Positions 1 through 6,394 of a stretch of 6,394 bases of DNA are shown piece after piece. The notes below the pieces were generated by a model. The model ran no database searches. It had not been told where the DNA came from and was given only the letters and a program-made list of their open reading frames with translations. Every line of letters begins with the position of its first letter. The first letter of the stretch is position 1. Both the position numbers and the translations under genes were made by a program. The stretch is taken from positions 1 through 6,394 of the forward strand of contig JBFLVQ010000566.1 in the NCBI GenBank assembly GCA_040758525.1, read 5' to 3'. The DNA is from JBFLVQ01 sp040758525 (GTDB taxonomy: Bacteria; Acidobacteriota; Blastocatellia; Chloracidobacteriales; JADJPF01).

Positions 1-1
1 G

Positions 2-178
2 GAAACAATCAGTGAACAACATGAGAAATTCTATCTTGGCGACACTTCTATGATGTCCGAGATATGGGATTGGAATGATTATGAAGATGCTGATCCATTA
101 GAGCAAGCGGCTTATAGAGCTAAAACTGCTAAAGACCTTTTTTATGGCATGAAGATAATTGCTTTCGAGAATTTCTAA
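2..178 (+). CDS. C-terminal fragment of an unrecognised protein (5' end outside window)
   Basis: An open frame enters from the left edge and ends at TAA (176-178), giving 58 codons with no internal stop. The visible tail is acidic and aromatic-rich, with the segments EIWDWNDYEDADPLEQAAY and KDLFYGMKIIAFENF; it has no membrane segment. I do not recognise a family, and the fragment is too short to assign a function. It is on the same strand as the exonuclease gene, whose GTG start lies 27 bases after this stop, and no terminator is visible between them, so the two could be co-transcribed. The frame could in principle be a chance opening, but it ends just before a well-spaced ribosome binding site, as a real upstream gene would. 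Confidence 0.55.
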   Translation, partial: ETISEQHEKFYLGDTSMMSEIWDWNDYEDADPLEQAAYRAKTAKDLFYGMKIIAFENF

Positions 179-193
179 TCTTCTTAGATTCGT

Positions 194-198
194 GAGGA
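194..198 (+). promoter_or_regulatory. Ribosome binding site that fixes the GTG start of the exonuclease gene
   Basis: GAGGA lies 7 bases before the GTG at 206. An in-frame TAG at 185-187 rules out a longer protein and no ATG or GTG lies between that stop and 206. A later start would remove the first catalytic motif (DIET, residues 7-10). The GTG start is therefore well supported. Confidence 0.7.
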
Positions 199-205
199 TA
201 AGCAG

Positions 206-943
206 GTGAAGAGAGTCTTCTTGGATATTGAGACATTACCTCCTATCGAAGAGTTTCGTACCAAACTGGCTAGCGATATTGTGCACAGCAATATTGACAG
301 CCAAGAATTGAGTGGGTTGATTGAATTGAAGTTTCGTGATCTTGCTTTGAAAGCAGAATATGGGCGTATATTGGCAATCGGCTTGATCATCGAGGATGGT
401 GACCGTATTCTTCATCATGGTGTGCTTGGCCGTAGTCGGCAGACAAATCGATTCCATTTGGATGAGGCACAGACTCTTACTTCATTCTGGAGATTGATGA
501 ACAATTTCGATATTAGTGGAGACCTTGTTATTGGGCATAACATTCTCGATTTTGATTTGCCATTCATCCGTAAGCGTTCAATTGTTAACCAGGTGCCACC
601 CAGTGTCAATCTGCCATTTGTGCGTTTTCGCTCGCGACCAATTTACGACACTATGTGGGAATGGAACAATTGGCGTAGCATGATCAAACTTTCTGAGCTA
701 GCAGAGTGCCTTGGCTTGAAAAGTTCGAAAGACTGCGGTATTGATGGTAGTACTGTATATGACAACTTCTTGGCTGGCCAGCACGATGAGATTACTTGTT
801 ACTGCATGCGTGATGTCGAATCTTTACGAGAGATCTATTACCGCATGAATTTTCTGACTGCACCTGTACTGATAAGCTACGAATCAAAGACTGCCTCAGC
901 CACTATATTTACGGATCAATCTCCTCTTGAAGCAATCGCATAA
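206..943 (+). CDS. Predicted DEDDy-type 3'-5' exonuclease (RNase H-like fold, PolB-exonuclease-like)
   Basis: This 245-residue protein has the three motifs of the DEDD exonuclease superfamily. Exo I is VFLDIET with D7 and E9. Exo II is IGHNILDFDLPFI, with H111, N112 and D117. Exo III is YCMRD with Y199 and D203, and the Y-x3-D spacing marks the DEDDy subtype. D148 in RPIYDTM is a further conserved-looking acidic position. The family removes nucleotides from 3' ends with two metal ions. The stand-alone domain resembles the predicted PolB-related exonucleases (PF10108/COG3298 type), although the exact family and substrate (DNA or RNA) cannot be told from sequence. There is no signal peptide and no membrane segment, so it should be cytoplasmic. 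It starts at GTG with a strong ribosome binding site. It lies upstream of the type I restriction genes on the same strand, but a 236-base gap suggests it is not tightly coupled to them. Confidence 0.82.
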   Translation: MKRVFLDIETLPPIEEFRTKLASDIVHSNIDSQELSGLIELKFRDLALKAEYGRILAIGLIIEDGDRILHHGVLGRSRQTNRFHLDEAQTLTSFWRLMNNFDISGDLVIGHNILDFDLPFIRKRSIVNQVPPSVNLPFVRFRSRPIYDTMWEWNNWRSMIKLSELAECLGLKSSKDCGIDGSTVYDNFLAGQHDEITCYCMRDVESLREIYYRMNFLTAPVLISYESKTASATIFTDQSPLEAIA

Positions 944-1046
944 GTCCAAACTTATTAGGAGAAAAGTTTACCAGTGTAACAATAACCGCCAGTCAGGAAG
1001 CACGCCTAGCCTTAAATGAGGTAATGGCAAACTACTGTTATTGCTA

Positions 1047-1083
1047 AGTAGCCACCTCAGGAACCAATGCAGTTGTGGCTATT
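1047..1083 (+). repeat. Inverted repeat, possible RNA hairpin, in the hsdR leader
   Basis: TAGCCAC (1049-1055) pairs perfectly with GTGGCTA (1075-1081). One G-T and one A-T pair extend the stem outward to 1047/1083, giving 9 pairs around a 19-base loop. The loop contains AGGAA and the ATG at 1067 of a possible 38-codon leader ORF. No T-run follows, so it is not a normal intrinsic terminator. It may be a regulatory RNA structure or simply chance; the loop is long. Confidence 0.3.
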
Positions 1084-1128
1084 ATCACAATCGCTTAATA
1101 TAAGAATTTCTTTGCAAAAACTGTTAGT

Positions 1129-1147
1129 TGTAAAAGACACTTTTATA
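1129..1147 (+). repeat. Short palindrome overlapping the possible hsdR -10 box
   Basis: TAAAAG (1131-1136) and CTTTTA (1140-1145) form a perfect 6-bp inverted repeat around ACA. A G-T pair and a T-A pair extend it to 1129/1147. It overlaps the TATACT at 1144-1149. A repressor binding there would block transcription, but AT-rich palindromes of this size arise often by chance. Confidence 0.25.
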
Positions 1148-1149
1148 CT
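1144..1149 (+). promoter_or_regulatory. Possible -10 box for the hsdRMS operon
   Basis: TATACT matches the sigma-70 -10 consensus at 5 of 6 bases and lies 30 bases before the hsdR ATG. No good -35 box exists at 16-18 bases (the hexamer at 17 bases is CTGTTA), and there is no extended -10 TG. The nearest TTG-type hexamer, TTGCAA at 1112-1117, is 26 bases away, which is too far. This is a weak call, made mainly because a promoter is expected in this spacer. Confidence 0.2.
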
Positions 1150-1179
1150 AGGACAGCTTGTTTTGATGGTGAAGGCATC

Positions 1180-4100
1180 ATGAAATCTATCAATTTTGAG
1201 TTTCTACAAAAGCATAGACCAGAGCTTGCCTCACTAGGTGGATTTGCTGAAAGCTATGCATACCCTGATCCATCTAGCGCATTAGTAAAATTAAGAGATT
1301 TTGCAGAACAGATCGTTTTGGGGATATATAGTCATTCCTCTTTACCAAAGCCATTTAATGCTTCTCTATATAATCTTATAAATGCAATGGCTTTTCGTAA
1401 TGTAGTGCCGGCTGCGATTATTATTAAACTCGATTTGCTTCGCAAAATCGGTAATAAAGCTGCTCACGGCGGTGCGAGCACAACAGCAATTGCACTTAAT
1501 ATGTTGCCAGAGGCTTATGACTTAGCACGATGGCTCTATATAACTTTCTATGATGGAAAATCCGCCGATTGTGCTGCTTATGTTCAACCCACGGGAAAAA
1601 CTATTGCCGAAGAAGCAACGGAACAATTAAAGCGTGAGAAGAAGGAGATACTGGAAAAACTGGCTGCCCAAGAAGTTCAAATGCAGCAACTATTAGCTCA
1701 GTTGGAACAAGAGCGCAATCAGAAACAAGCAGTTGAAAAGACTGCGGCTGAACTTGAGCAATTGCTGCTAGCTGGCAATAGAGCTGTAAACGAACTGCAA
1801 TTCGATGAGGCGACCACAAGAAGGCGATTAGTAGATGCTTTACTCGTTGCCTCCGGTTGGAATGTTGGCGAGAGCTTGCAATCAACTGAAGAGGTTGGTC
1901 AAGGTGTTAAAGTTGACTATCAGCCCACCGATACCGGAATCGGCTATGCTGACTATGTTCTTTGGGGTGATAACGGTAGACCGCTTGCGGTTATTGAGGC
2001 AAAGAAGACCGCTGAAAGCCCAGAAAAAGGACGTACACAGGCAAAGTTTTATGCCGATGGTTTAGAGAAGATGTATGGACAAAGGCCAGTAATCTTTTAC
2101 ACCAATGGAATAGAAGTCTATATTTGGAATGATACTGCGAATGAGCCGCCCAGAAAACTTTATGGTTTCTATCAAAAAGATAGCTTGGAGTATCTATTCT
2201 TTCAGCGTCAGGAAAAGTTAGCTTTAGATAGAACAGCTCATAATCCTGCTATTGCCGACCGTATGTATCAGGTCGAAGCGATCAAGAGAATTACCGAGCG
2301 ATTTTCCACAAACCATCGCAAAGCGCTGATTGTTCAGGCTACTGGTACAGGCAAAACTCGTGTCGCCGTTTCTTTATGTGATCTGTTAATACGCGCCCGC
2401 TGGGCAAAGCGTATCCTATTCTTGTGTGATCGACGAGAATTGCGTAAGCAGGCGAATAATGTTTTCAAAGAGTTTCTATCAAGCGAACCTAGAACTTATG
2501 TAACGGCTTCCACCTCAAAAGATCGTGATAAACGAATCTATCTTGCTACTTATCCAGCGATGATGAAATGTTATGAATCTTTTGATGTAGGTTTCTTCGA
2601 TTTGATAATCGCTGATGAGTCTCATAGAAGTATTTATAACCGTTATCGTGATCTGTTCCTCTATTTTGACTCTTTGCAGGTGGGGCTGACTGCTACACCA
2701 GTCAACTTAATTTCGCGAAACACTTACAGGCTCTTTGATTGTGAAAATGAGAACCCGACTTCTTATTTCTCATATGAAAAAGCGATAGAGCATGATCCAC
2801 CTTACCTTGTACCATTCGAAGTATTTGCTCATACAACGGAATTCCATCGTAAAGGTATTAAATATTCAGAAATGACTGAAACTCAGCGTCGCGAGTTGGA
2901 AGAGGGTGAAGGCAACCCCGAAACTATCGAATACGAATCTGAGGAGATTGATAAACAAATTTTCAACAAGGATACAAACCGCGCTATTCTACGCAATCTT
3001 ATGGAGAATGGCATACGTGAAGCCACTGGTACACGTCCAGGGAAATCGATAATTTTTGCGCGAAACCATAATCACGCAATTTTACTGCAGTATTTATTCG
3101 ATGAAATGTATCCACAATATGGGGGGCAGTTCTGTCGTGTGATCGATGATTATGATCCCAGAGCAGAGCAACTCATTGATGACTTTAAGGGGCAAGGGAC
3201 CAATCCTTTGCTTACCATTGCTATTTCGGTGGATATGCTTGATACCGGTATCGATATTCCTGAGATTGTAAACCTGGTATTTGCCAAGCCAGTTAAATCT
3301 TATGTTAAATTCTGGCAGATGATTGGGCGAGGCACACGCCTGTGTCCAAATCTGTTTAGCCCAGGTCAAAATAAAACCTGTTTCCGAATCTTTGACCATT
3401 GGAAAAATTTTGAATTCTTTGAGCAGAACTATCGCGAAGTAGATACAAGACCAGCTAAATCTCTTTTGCAAAAGTTATTTGAAGCTCGAATAAGGCTGGT
3501 GGAAACTGCTTTAGAAAAAGCTGACGTAAGCACTTTTGACCTCAACATTGATCTATTGGCCAGAGATATTGCCGCATTGCCTGAAACTACTATATCGGTA
3601 AAGGAGAAGTGGCGCGAGATAAAGACCGTTCAACAGGGTGACACACTTAAGGCTTTTTCCGGCGCAACTAAAACTCTGCTCTTGAGAGATATTGCGCCAC
3701 TTATGCAATGGCGAGACACACGTGGCCACGAAGAGGCTTATGAGCTAGATCTTTTGATTGCTGAACTTCAAAACGCGTTTTTGAAAAAATCAGCATCATT
3801 TAGTGATCATAAAGACACGTTGCTGGATATGATCTCCCGCTTGCCAATAAATATCAATCAGGTGCGTGAAAAGATAGCACATATAAATAGAGTAAAAGCT
3901 GATGCTTTTTGGGAAAATATTACAGTCGAGGAGTTAGAAAAGATTCGCAATGAGTTACGCGGTATTATGAAGCACCAGCGTATTCCAACATATCAAGCTC
4001 CGCTTCCCAAGATCATCGATGTTACTGAGGACAGCAGTAAGATTGAGTATAAGAAGATTACTCCTAAGCTTGAGGGTATGGAATTGGTTACCTATCGTCA

Positions 4101-4569
4101 ACGTGTTGAAGGCGTGTTAACGCAGTTATTTGATCAAAGTGAAACCTTACAGAAGATTAAGGCCGGGCAATCAGTAACTGAAGCCGATCTGCGAGAGCTT
4201 TGTTCACTAGTGCTTGCCCAAAGCCCTGATCTAGATCTAGAACTACTCAAAGAGTTATATCCTGACACAGCAGGACATCTCGATTATGCTATTCGCCGCA
4301 TTATCGGTTTAGATGCTGCAGCAGTGCATGAGAGGTTTGAAAAGTTTGTTCATGAACATCTATTAAATTCAAAACAGATTAGCTTTTTGAGTCTATTGGA
4401 AAATCACATTGCCAAATATGGTGCGATTGAGTTGGATCGTCTCTATGAAGTTCCATTTACCTCAGTTGATAGTAATGGAATTGATGGCGTGTTTAATGAC
4501 ACAGAAGTTAATGAACTGATCGGTATTATCAATACCTTTAAACCAAGCGCTCCAAGCGCCAATTTATAG
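1180..4569 (+). CDS. hsdR: Type I restriction enzyme R subunit (HsdR, EcoEI-like) with N-terminal DUF4145-like domain
   Basis: This 1129-residue protein is the nuclease and motor subunit of a type I restriction enzyme, which translocates DNA with ATP and cuts far from the unmethylated target. Residues about 1-125 resemble DUF4145, with RKIGNKAAHGG at 88-98. A charged coiled coil covers about 144-199. The PD-(D/E)XK nuclease follows, with D258, E273 and K275 (IEAKK) and the Q287-x3-Y291 motif. Superfamily 2 helicase motifs are all present: Walker A ATGTGKT (387-393), DESH (479-482), TATP (504-507), motif IV around 624, DTGIDIP (688-694) and QMIGRGTR (713-720). Residues from about 960 resemble the EcoEI R C-terminal domain. 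The ATG follows GAAGG (1171-1175), and no upstream in-frame start is near. hsdM begins 20 bases after the stop. No catalytic motif is missing, so the subunit looks functional. Confidence 0.96.
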   Translation: MKSINFEFLQKHRPELASLGGFAESYAYPDPSSALVKLRDFAEQIVLGIYSHSSLPKPFNASLYNLINAMAFRNVVPAAIIIKLDLLRKIGNKAAHGGASTTAIALNMLPEAYDLARWLYITFYDGKSADCAAYVQPTGKTIAEEATEQLKREKKEILEKLAAQEVQMQQLLAQLEQERNQKQAVEKTAAELEQLLLAGNRAVNELQFDEATTRRRLVDALLVASGWNVGESLQSTEEVGQGVKVDYQPTDTGIGYADYVLWGDNGRPLAVIEAKKTAESPEKGRTQAKFYADGLEKMYGQRPVIFYTNGIEVYIWNDTANEPPRKLYGFYQKDSLEYLFFQRQEKLALDRTAHNPAIADRMYQVEAIKRITERFSTNHRKALIVQATGTGKTRVAVSLCDLLIRARWAKRILFLCDRRELRKQANNVFKEFLSSEPRTYVTASTSKDRDKRIYLATYPAMMKCYESFDVGFFDLIIADESHRSIYNRYRDLFLYFDSLQVGLTATPVNLISRNTYRLFDCENENPTSYFSYEKAIEHDPPYLVPFEVFAHTTEFHRKGIKYSEMTETQRRELEEGEGNPETIEYESEEIDKQIFNKDTNRAILRNLMENGIREATGTRPGKSIIFARNHNHAILLQYLFDEMYPQYGGQFCRVIDDYDPRAEQLIDDFKGQGTNPLLTIAISVDMLDTGIDIPEIVNLVFAKPVKSYVKFWQMIGRGTRLCPNLFSPGQNKTCFRIFDHWKNFEFFEQNYREVDTRPAKSLLQKLFEARIRLVETALEKADVSTFDLNIDLLARDIAALPETTISVKEKWREIKTVQQGDTLKAFSGATKTLLLRDIAPLMQWRDTRGHEEAYELDLLIAELQNAFLKKSASFSDHKDTLLDMISRLPININQVREKIAHINRVKADAFWENITVEELEKIRNELRGIMKHQRIPTYQAPLPKIIDVTEDSSKIEYKKITPKLEGMELVTYRQRVEGVLTQLFDQSETLQKIKAGQSVTEADLRELCSLVLAQSPDLDLELLKELYPDTAGHLDYAIRRIIGLDAAAVHERFEKFVHEHLLNSKQISFLSLLENHIAKYGAIELDRLYEVPFTSVDSNGIDGVFNDTEVNELIGIINTFKPSAPSANL

Positions 4570-4580
4570 AAATTGTAAGC

Positions 4581-4584
4581 AGGA
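4581..4584 (+). promoter_or_regulatory. Ribosome binding site of hsdM
   Basis: AGGA sits 5 bases before the ATG at 4590, inside the 20-base gap after the hsdR stop. It supports this start for hsdM and translation from a shared hsdRMS transcript. Confidence 0.6.
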
Positions 4585-4589
4585 CAACT

Positions 4590-6110
4590 ATGATAACCGG
4601 ACAACTAAAAAGCCAAATTGATAAGCTATGGGAAGAATTCTGGACTGGCGGTATTACAAATCCATTGACAGTAATTGAACAGATATCTTTTTTGATGTTT
4701 GCACGACTACTCGATATAACAGAAATACGCAATCAGAAGAAAGCAGAGCGTACAGGTAAACTATTTCTTGACAGTTTTTTTGGCGAAGATAAGCAGCATT
4801 TGCGCTGGTCTAAGTTTAAAGAGCTTGGTGGCGAAGAGATGCTTAAGCGAGTGCGTGACCACGTCTTTCCATACTTCAAGGATATGGCTAAGAATATTGA
4901 TGGAAGAAGATCAACATTTAGCGAATATATGGCTGATGCCCAGCTTATAATTCAAAAGCCGAGCTTACTAGTTTCGGCAGTAAATATGATTGATCGGTTG
5001 CCATTGACTGAGGGCGACACAAAAGGCGATCTTTACGAACATCTGCTATCCAAGCTTACTACGGCAGGAATCAACGGTCAGTTTCGCACACCCCGTCATA
5101 TTATCCGTTTGATGGTAGAGTTGATCGATCCAAAGCCAACGGAAGTCATTGGCGATCCGGCTTGTGGTACTGCCGGTTTTCTCGTTGGAGTTATGCTCTA
5201 TTTGATGGAGAAATATACTTCGCCGAGAGGAATAATTGAGCATGAAGATGGCAGTAAAACCTACAGCGGTGATCTGCTTGAACCGCATTGGAAACATATT
5301 CAGACAAAGATGTTTCATGGCTACGACTTTGATGTGACGATGCTCCGCATTGCCGCTATGAATCTTATGCTACATGGAGTCGATTCTCCTGATATCCATT
5401 ATCAAGACACCTTGAGCAACAACTTTCCTGAGCGATTTCCCAAGCAGGCTAATGAAGGTTTTGATGCTGTACTTGCTAATCCACCATTCAAAGGCAGTCT
5501 GGATGAAGAAGATATTCATTCATCATTGATTGGTAAAGTAAAAACTAAGAAGACGGAATTATTATTTATCGCGCTTATTTTGCGAATGCTTAAGAAAGGT
5601 GGACGTTCAGCTACCATTGTACCGGATGGCGTACTGTTTGGTTCAAGCAAAGCACACATTGCATTGAGGCAATTACTTGTTGATGAGAATCAACTTGAAG
5701 CAGTGATTTCTCTGCCTGGAGGAGTATTTAAACCATATGCTGGTGTTTCCACGGCTATTCTAGTTTTTACCAAAGGCGGTAAAACAGATAATGTATTTTT
5801 CTACGATGTTGAAGCTGATGGATATTCGCTTGATGATAAACGTGATGAAGTACCGGAAAATGATTTGCCAGATGTATTGAAGCGATGGAGAGCAAGAAAT
5901 CCGAAGAAAGATACAAATCGCACTGATAAAGCGTTTTTTGTACTGGCTAAAGAGATTAGAGAAAATAATTTTGATTTATCAATCAATAGATATAAGGAAG
6001 TAATACCTGAAGAAATTAAATATGAGCCACCAAAAGTAATTCTTGAACGGTTGAAGGAATTAGAAACTGAAATTACGCACGACTTAGTCGAACTGGAGAA
6101 GATTCTTTAA
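4590..6110 (+). CDS. hsdM: Type I restriction-modification DNA methyltransferase subunit (HsdM, N6-adenine)
   Basis: This 506-residue protein transfers a methyl group from S-adenosylmethionine to the N6 of adenine in the target set by HsdS. Residues about 5-130 form the helical HsdM N-terminal domain, with the typical opening LWEEFWTGGITNPLTVIEQI. The N6-methyltransferase domain follows. It shows FRTPR (165-169) just before the catalytic core, the SAM-binding motif I DPACGTAGF (189-197) and the catalytic motif IV NPPF (297-300), the NPPF/Y form used by amino-methyltransferases. The length is close to known HsdM proteins of roughly 490-530 residues. The C-terminus is charged and helical, as expected for contact with HsdS. 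The TAA stop overlaps the hsdS ATG by one base (TAATG), which suggests translational coupling of M and S. All key residues are present, so the methylase looks active. Confidence 0.96.
   Translation: MITGQLKSQIDKLWEEFWTGGITNPLTVIEQISFLMFARLLDITEIRNQKKAERTGKLFLDSFFGEDKQHLRWSKFKELGGEEMLKRVRDHVFPYFKDMAKNIDGRRSTFSEYMADAQLIIQKPSLLVSAVNMIDRLPLTEGDTKGDLYEHLLSKLTTAGINGQFRTPRHIIRLMVELIDPKPTEVIGDPACGTAGFLVGVMLYLMEKYTSPRGIIEHEDGSKTYSGDLLEPHWKHIQTKMFHGYDFDVTMLRIAAMNLMLHGVDSPDIHYQDTLSNNFPERFPKQANEGFDAVLANPPFKGSLDEEDIHSSLIGKVKTKKTELLFIALILRMLKKGGRSATIVPDGVLFGSSKAHIALRQLLVDENQLEAVISLPGGVFKPYAGVSTAILVFTKGGKTDNVFFYDVEADGYSLDDKRDEVPENDLPDVLKRWRARNPKKDTNRTDKAFFVLAKEIRENNFDLSINRYKEVIPEEIKYEPPKVILERLKELETEITHDLVELEKIL
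6095..6098 (+). promoter_or_regulatory. Ribosome binding site of hsdS, inside the end of hsdM
   Basis: GGAG lies 11 bases before the ATG at 6110, within the last codons of hsdM. The spacing is somewhat long, so reinitiation by ribosomes ending hsdM at the TAATG overlap may contribute to hsdS translation. Confidence 0.45.
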
Positions 6111-6394
6111 TGAAATCATATCCGCAGGCAACCATTGGTGAAATCTGTCGATTTGTTAATGGTGGTACACCGAGTAGAAAAATAAAGAAATATTTTGAAG
6201 GGAATATTCCATGGATTACAAGTGCAGATATAAATGGGCCCGTGGTTACAATATCAAGAAACTTTATTACAGAAGAGGCTATTGCAAATTCCGCGACTAA
6301 TTTAATCCCTAAGGGAACTATTTTGCTTGTTACTCGTACCGGGGTTGGAAAAGTAGCTATTACAGGAATGGATTTATGTATAAGTCAGGATTTA
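6110..6394 (+). CDS. hsdS: Type I restriction-modification specificity subunit (HsdS), N-terminal part only
   Basis: The frame starts at the ATG that overlaps the hsdM stop and stays open for 95 codons to the window edge. The visible part is the start of the first target-recognition domain. It has the usual HsdS pattern of a short lead-in (TIGEICRFVNGGTPSR), then YFEGNIPWITSADI, a LIPKGTILLVTRTGVGKVAI segment, and CISQDL at the edge. This is the Methylase_S (PF01420) signature. HsdS holds two such domains, each reading one half of a split DNA target, joined by helical spacers that bind HsdM. Here the rest of the first domain, the spacers and the second domain are missing, so the target cannot be guessed. 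The cut is from the window, not a sign of a broken gene. Confidence 0.93.
   Translation, partial: MKSYPQATIGEICRFVNGGTPSRKIKKYFEGNIPWITSADINGPVVTISRNFITEEAIANSATNLIPKGTILLVTRTGVGKVAITGMDLCISQDL

Larger units (their letters stand above)
944..1179 (+). other. Intergenic region before hsdR with inverted repeats and a possible leader ORF
   Basis: This spacer holds no recognisable gene. Just after the exonuclease stop there is a 6-bp inverted repeat (948-953 with 964-969, AAACTT/AAGTTT) around a Shine-Dalgarno-like AGGAG (957-961) that has no usable start codon after it. A frame without a start codon is open from 931 to 1047. A 38-codon ATG frame runs from 1067 to 1183 and overlaps the hsdR start as ATGA. 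Two further inverted repeats and a possible -10 box are listed separately. No stem is followed by a T-tract, so I see no intrinsic terminator for the exonuclease gene. The region is the natural place for the hsdR promoter. Confidence 0.6.

Noticed and set aside
174..190. Small inverted repeats around the TAA at 176-178 (such as AATCT/AGATT) as a terminator between the first two genes
   Set aside because: The stem is only 5 weak pairs without a T-tract, and the next gene's ribosome binding site follows directly.
948..969. Inverted repeat AAACTT/AAGTTT as a terminator of the exonuclease gene
   Set aside because: The stem is only 6 AT-rich pairs and no T-tract follows it.
3121..3126. Six G in a row in hsdR as a possible slippage site
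   Set aside because: It is too short for typical phase variation, and the frame is intact on both sides.
3094..3471. A 125-codon frame on the minus strand inside hsdR
   Set aside because: It lies wholly opposite the helicase motifs of hsdR, shows no family resemblance, and reads as the complement of a conserved coding region.
4774..4781. Seven T in a row in hsdM as a possible phase-variation tract
   Set aside because: The run is short, the reading frame through it is intact, and tracts used for slippage are usually longer.
5046..5318. A 90-codon frame on the minus strand inside hsdM
   Set aside because: It is antisense to the SAM-binding core of hsdM and has no recognisable protein pattern.
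1..6394. CRISPR arrays, tRNA genes, insertion sequences or toxin-antitoxin pairs
   Set aside because: I saw no regularly spaced repeats, tRNA-like folds, terminal inverted repeats with transposase, or small paired genes in the window.

Overview
The window carries most of a type I restriction-modification operon in the order hsdR-hsdM-hsdS. It is preceded by a predicted DEDD-family 3'-5' exonuclease gene and by the last codons of an unrecognised gene. All genes are on the + strand. The DNA is moderately AT-rich, the Shine-Dalgarno sites are conventional and the gene spacing is tight, so this is bacterial DNA. A proteobacterium is my guess, but nothing in the window fixes the lineage.

Layout: bases 2-178 are the 3' end of an acidic protein of unknown function. 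Bases 206-943 encode a 245-residue exonuclease-like protein, started at GTG by a good Shine-Dalgarno site 27 bases after the previous stop. Bases 944-1179 are a spacer without a convincing gene. It holds two AT-rich or short inverted repeats, a possible -10 box, and a possible 38-codon leader ORF whose stop overlaps the hsdR start as ATGA. Bases 1180-4569 encode HsdR (1129 aa), 4590-6110 encode HsdM (506 aa), and 6110-6394 encode the first 95 residues of HsdS, which runs off the end.

Working together: HsdM and HsdS should form the N6-adenine methyltransferase, with HsdS giving target specificity. HsdR adds the ATP-driven translocase and a PD-(D/E)XK nuclease. All motifs expected for active HsdR and HsdM are present and intact. 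HsdR has an added N-terminal DUF4145-like domain and a coiled coil ahead of the nuclease domain. The recognition sequence cannot be read here because only part of the first target-recognition domain is included.

I do not see a clearly new system. The points most worth a second look are the leader ORF and its hairpin before hsdR, the N-terminal extension of HsdR, and the exonuclease next to the restriction operon.
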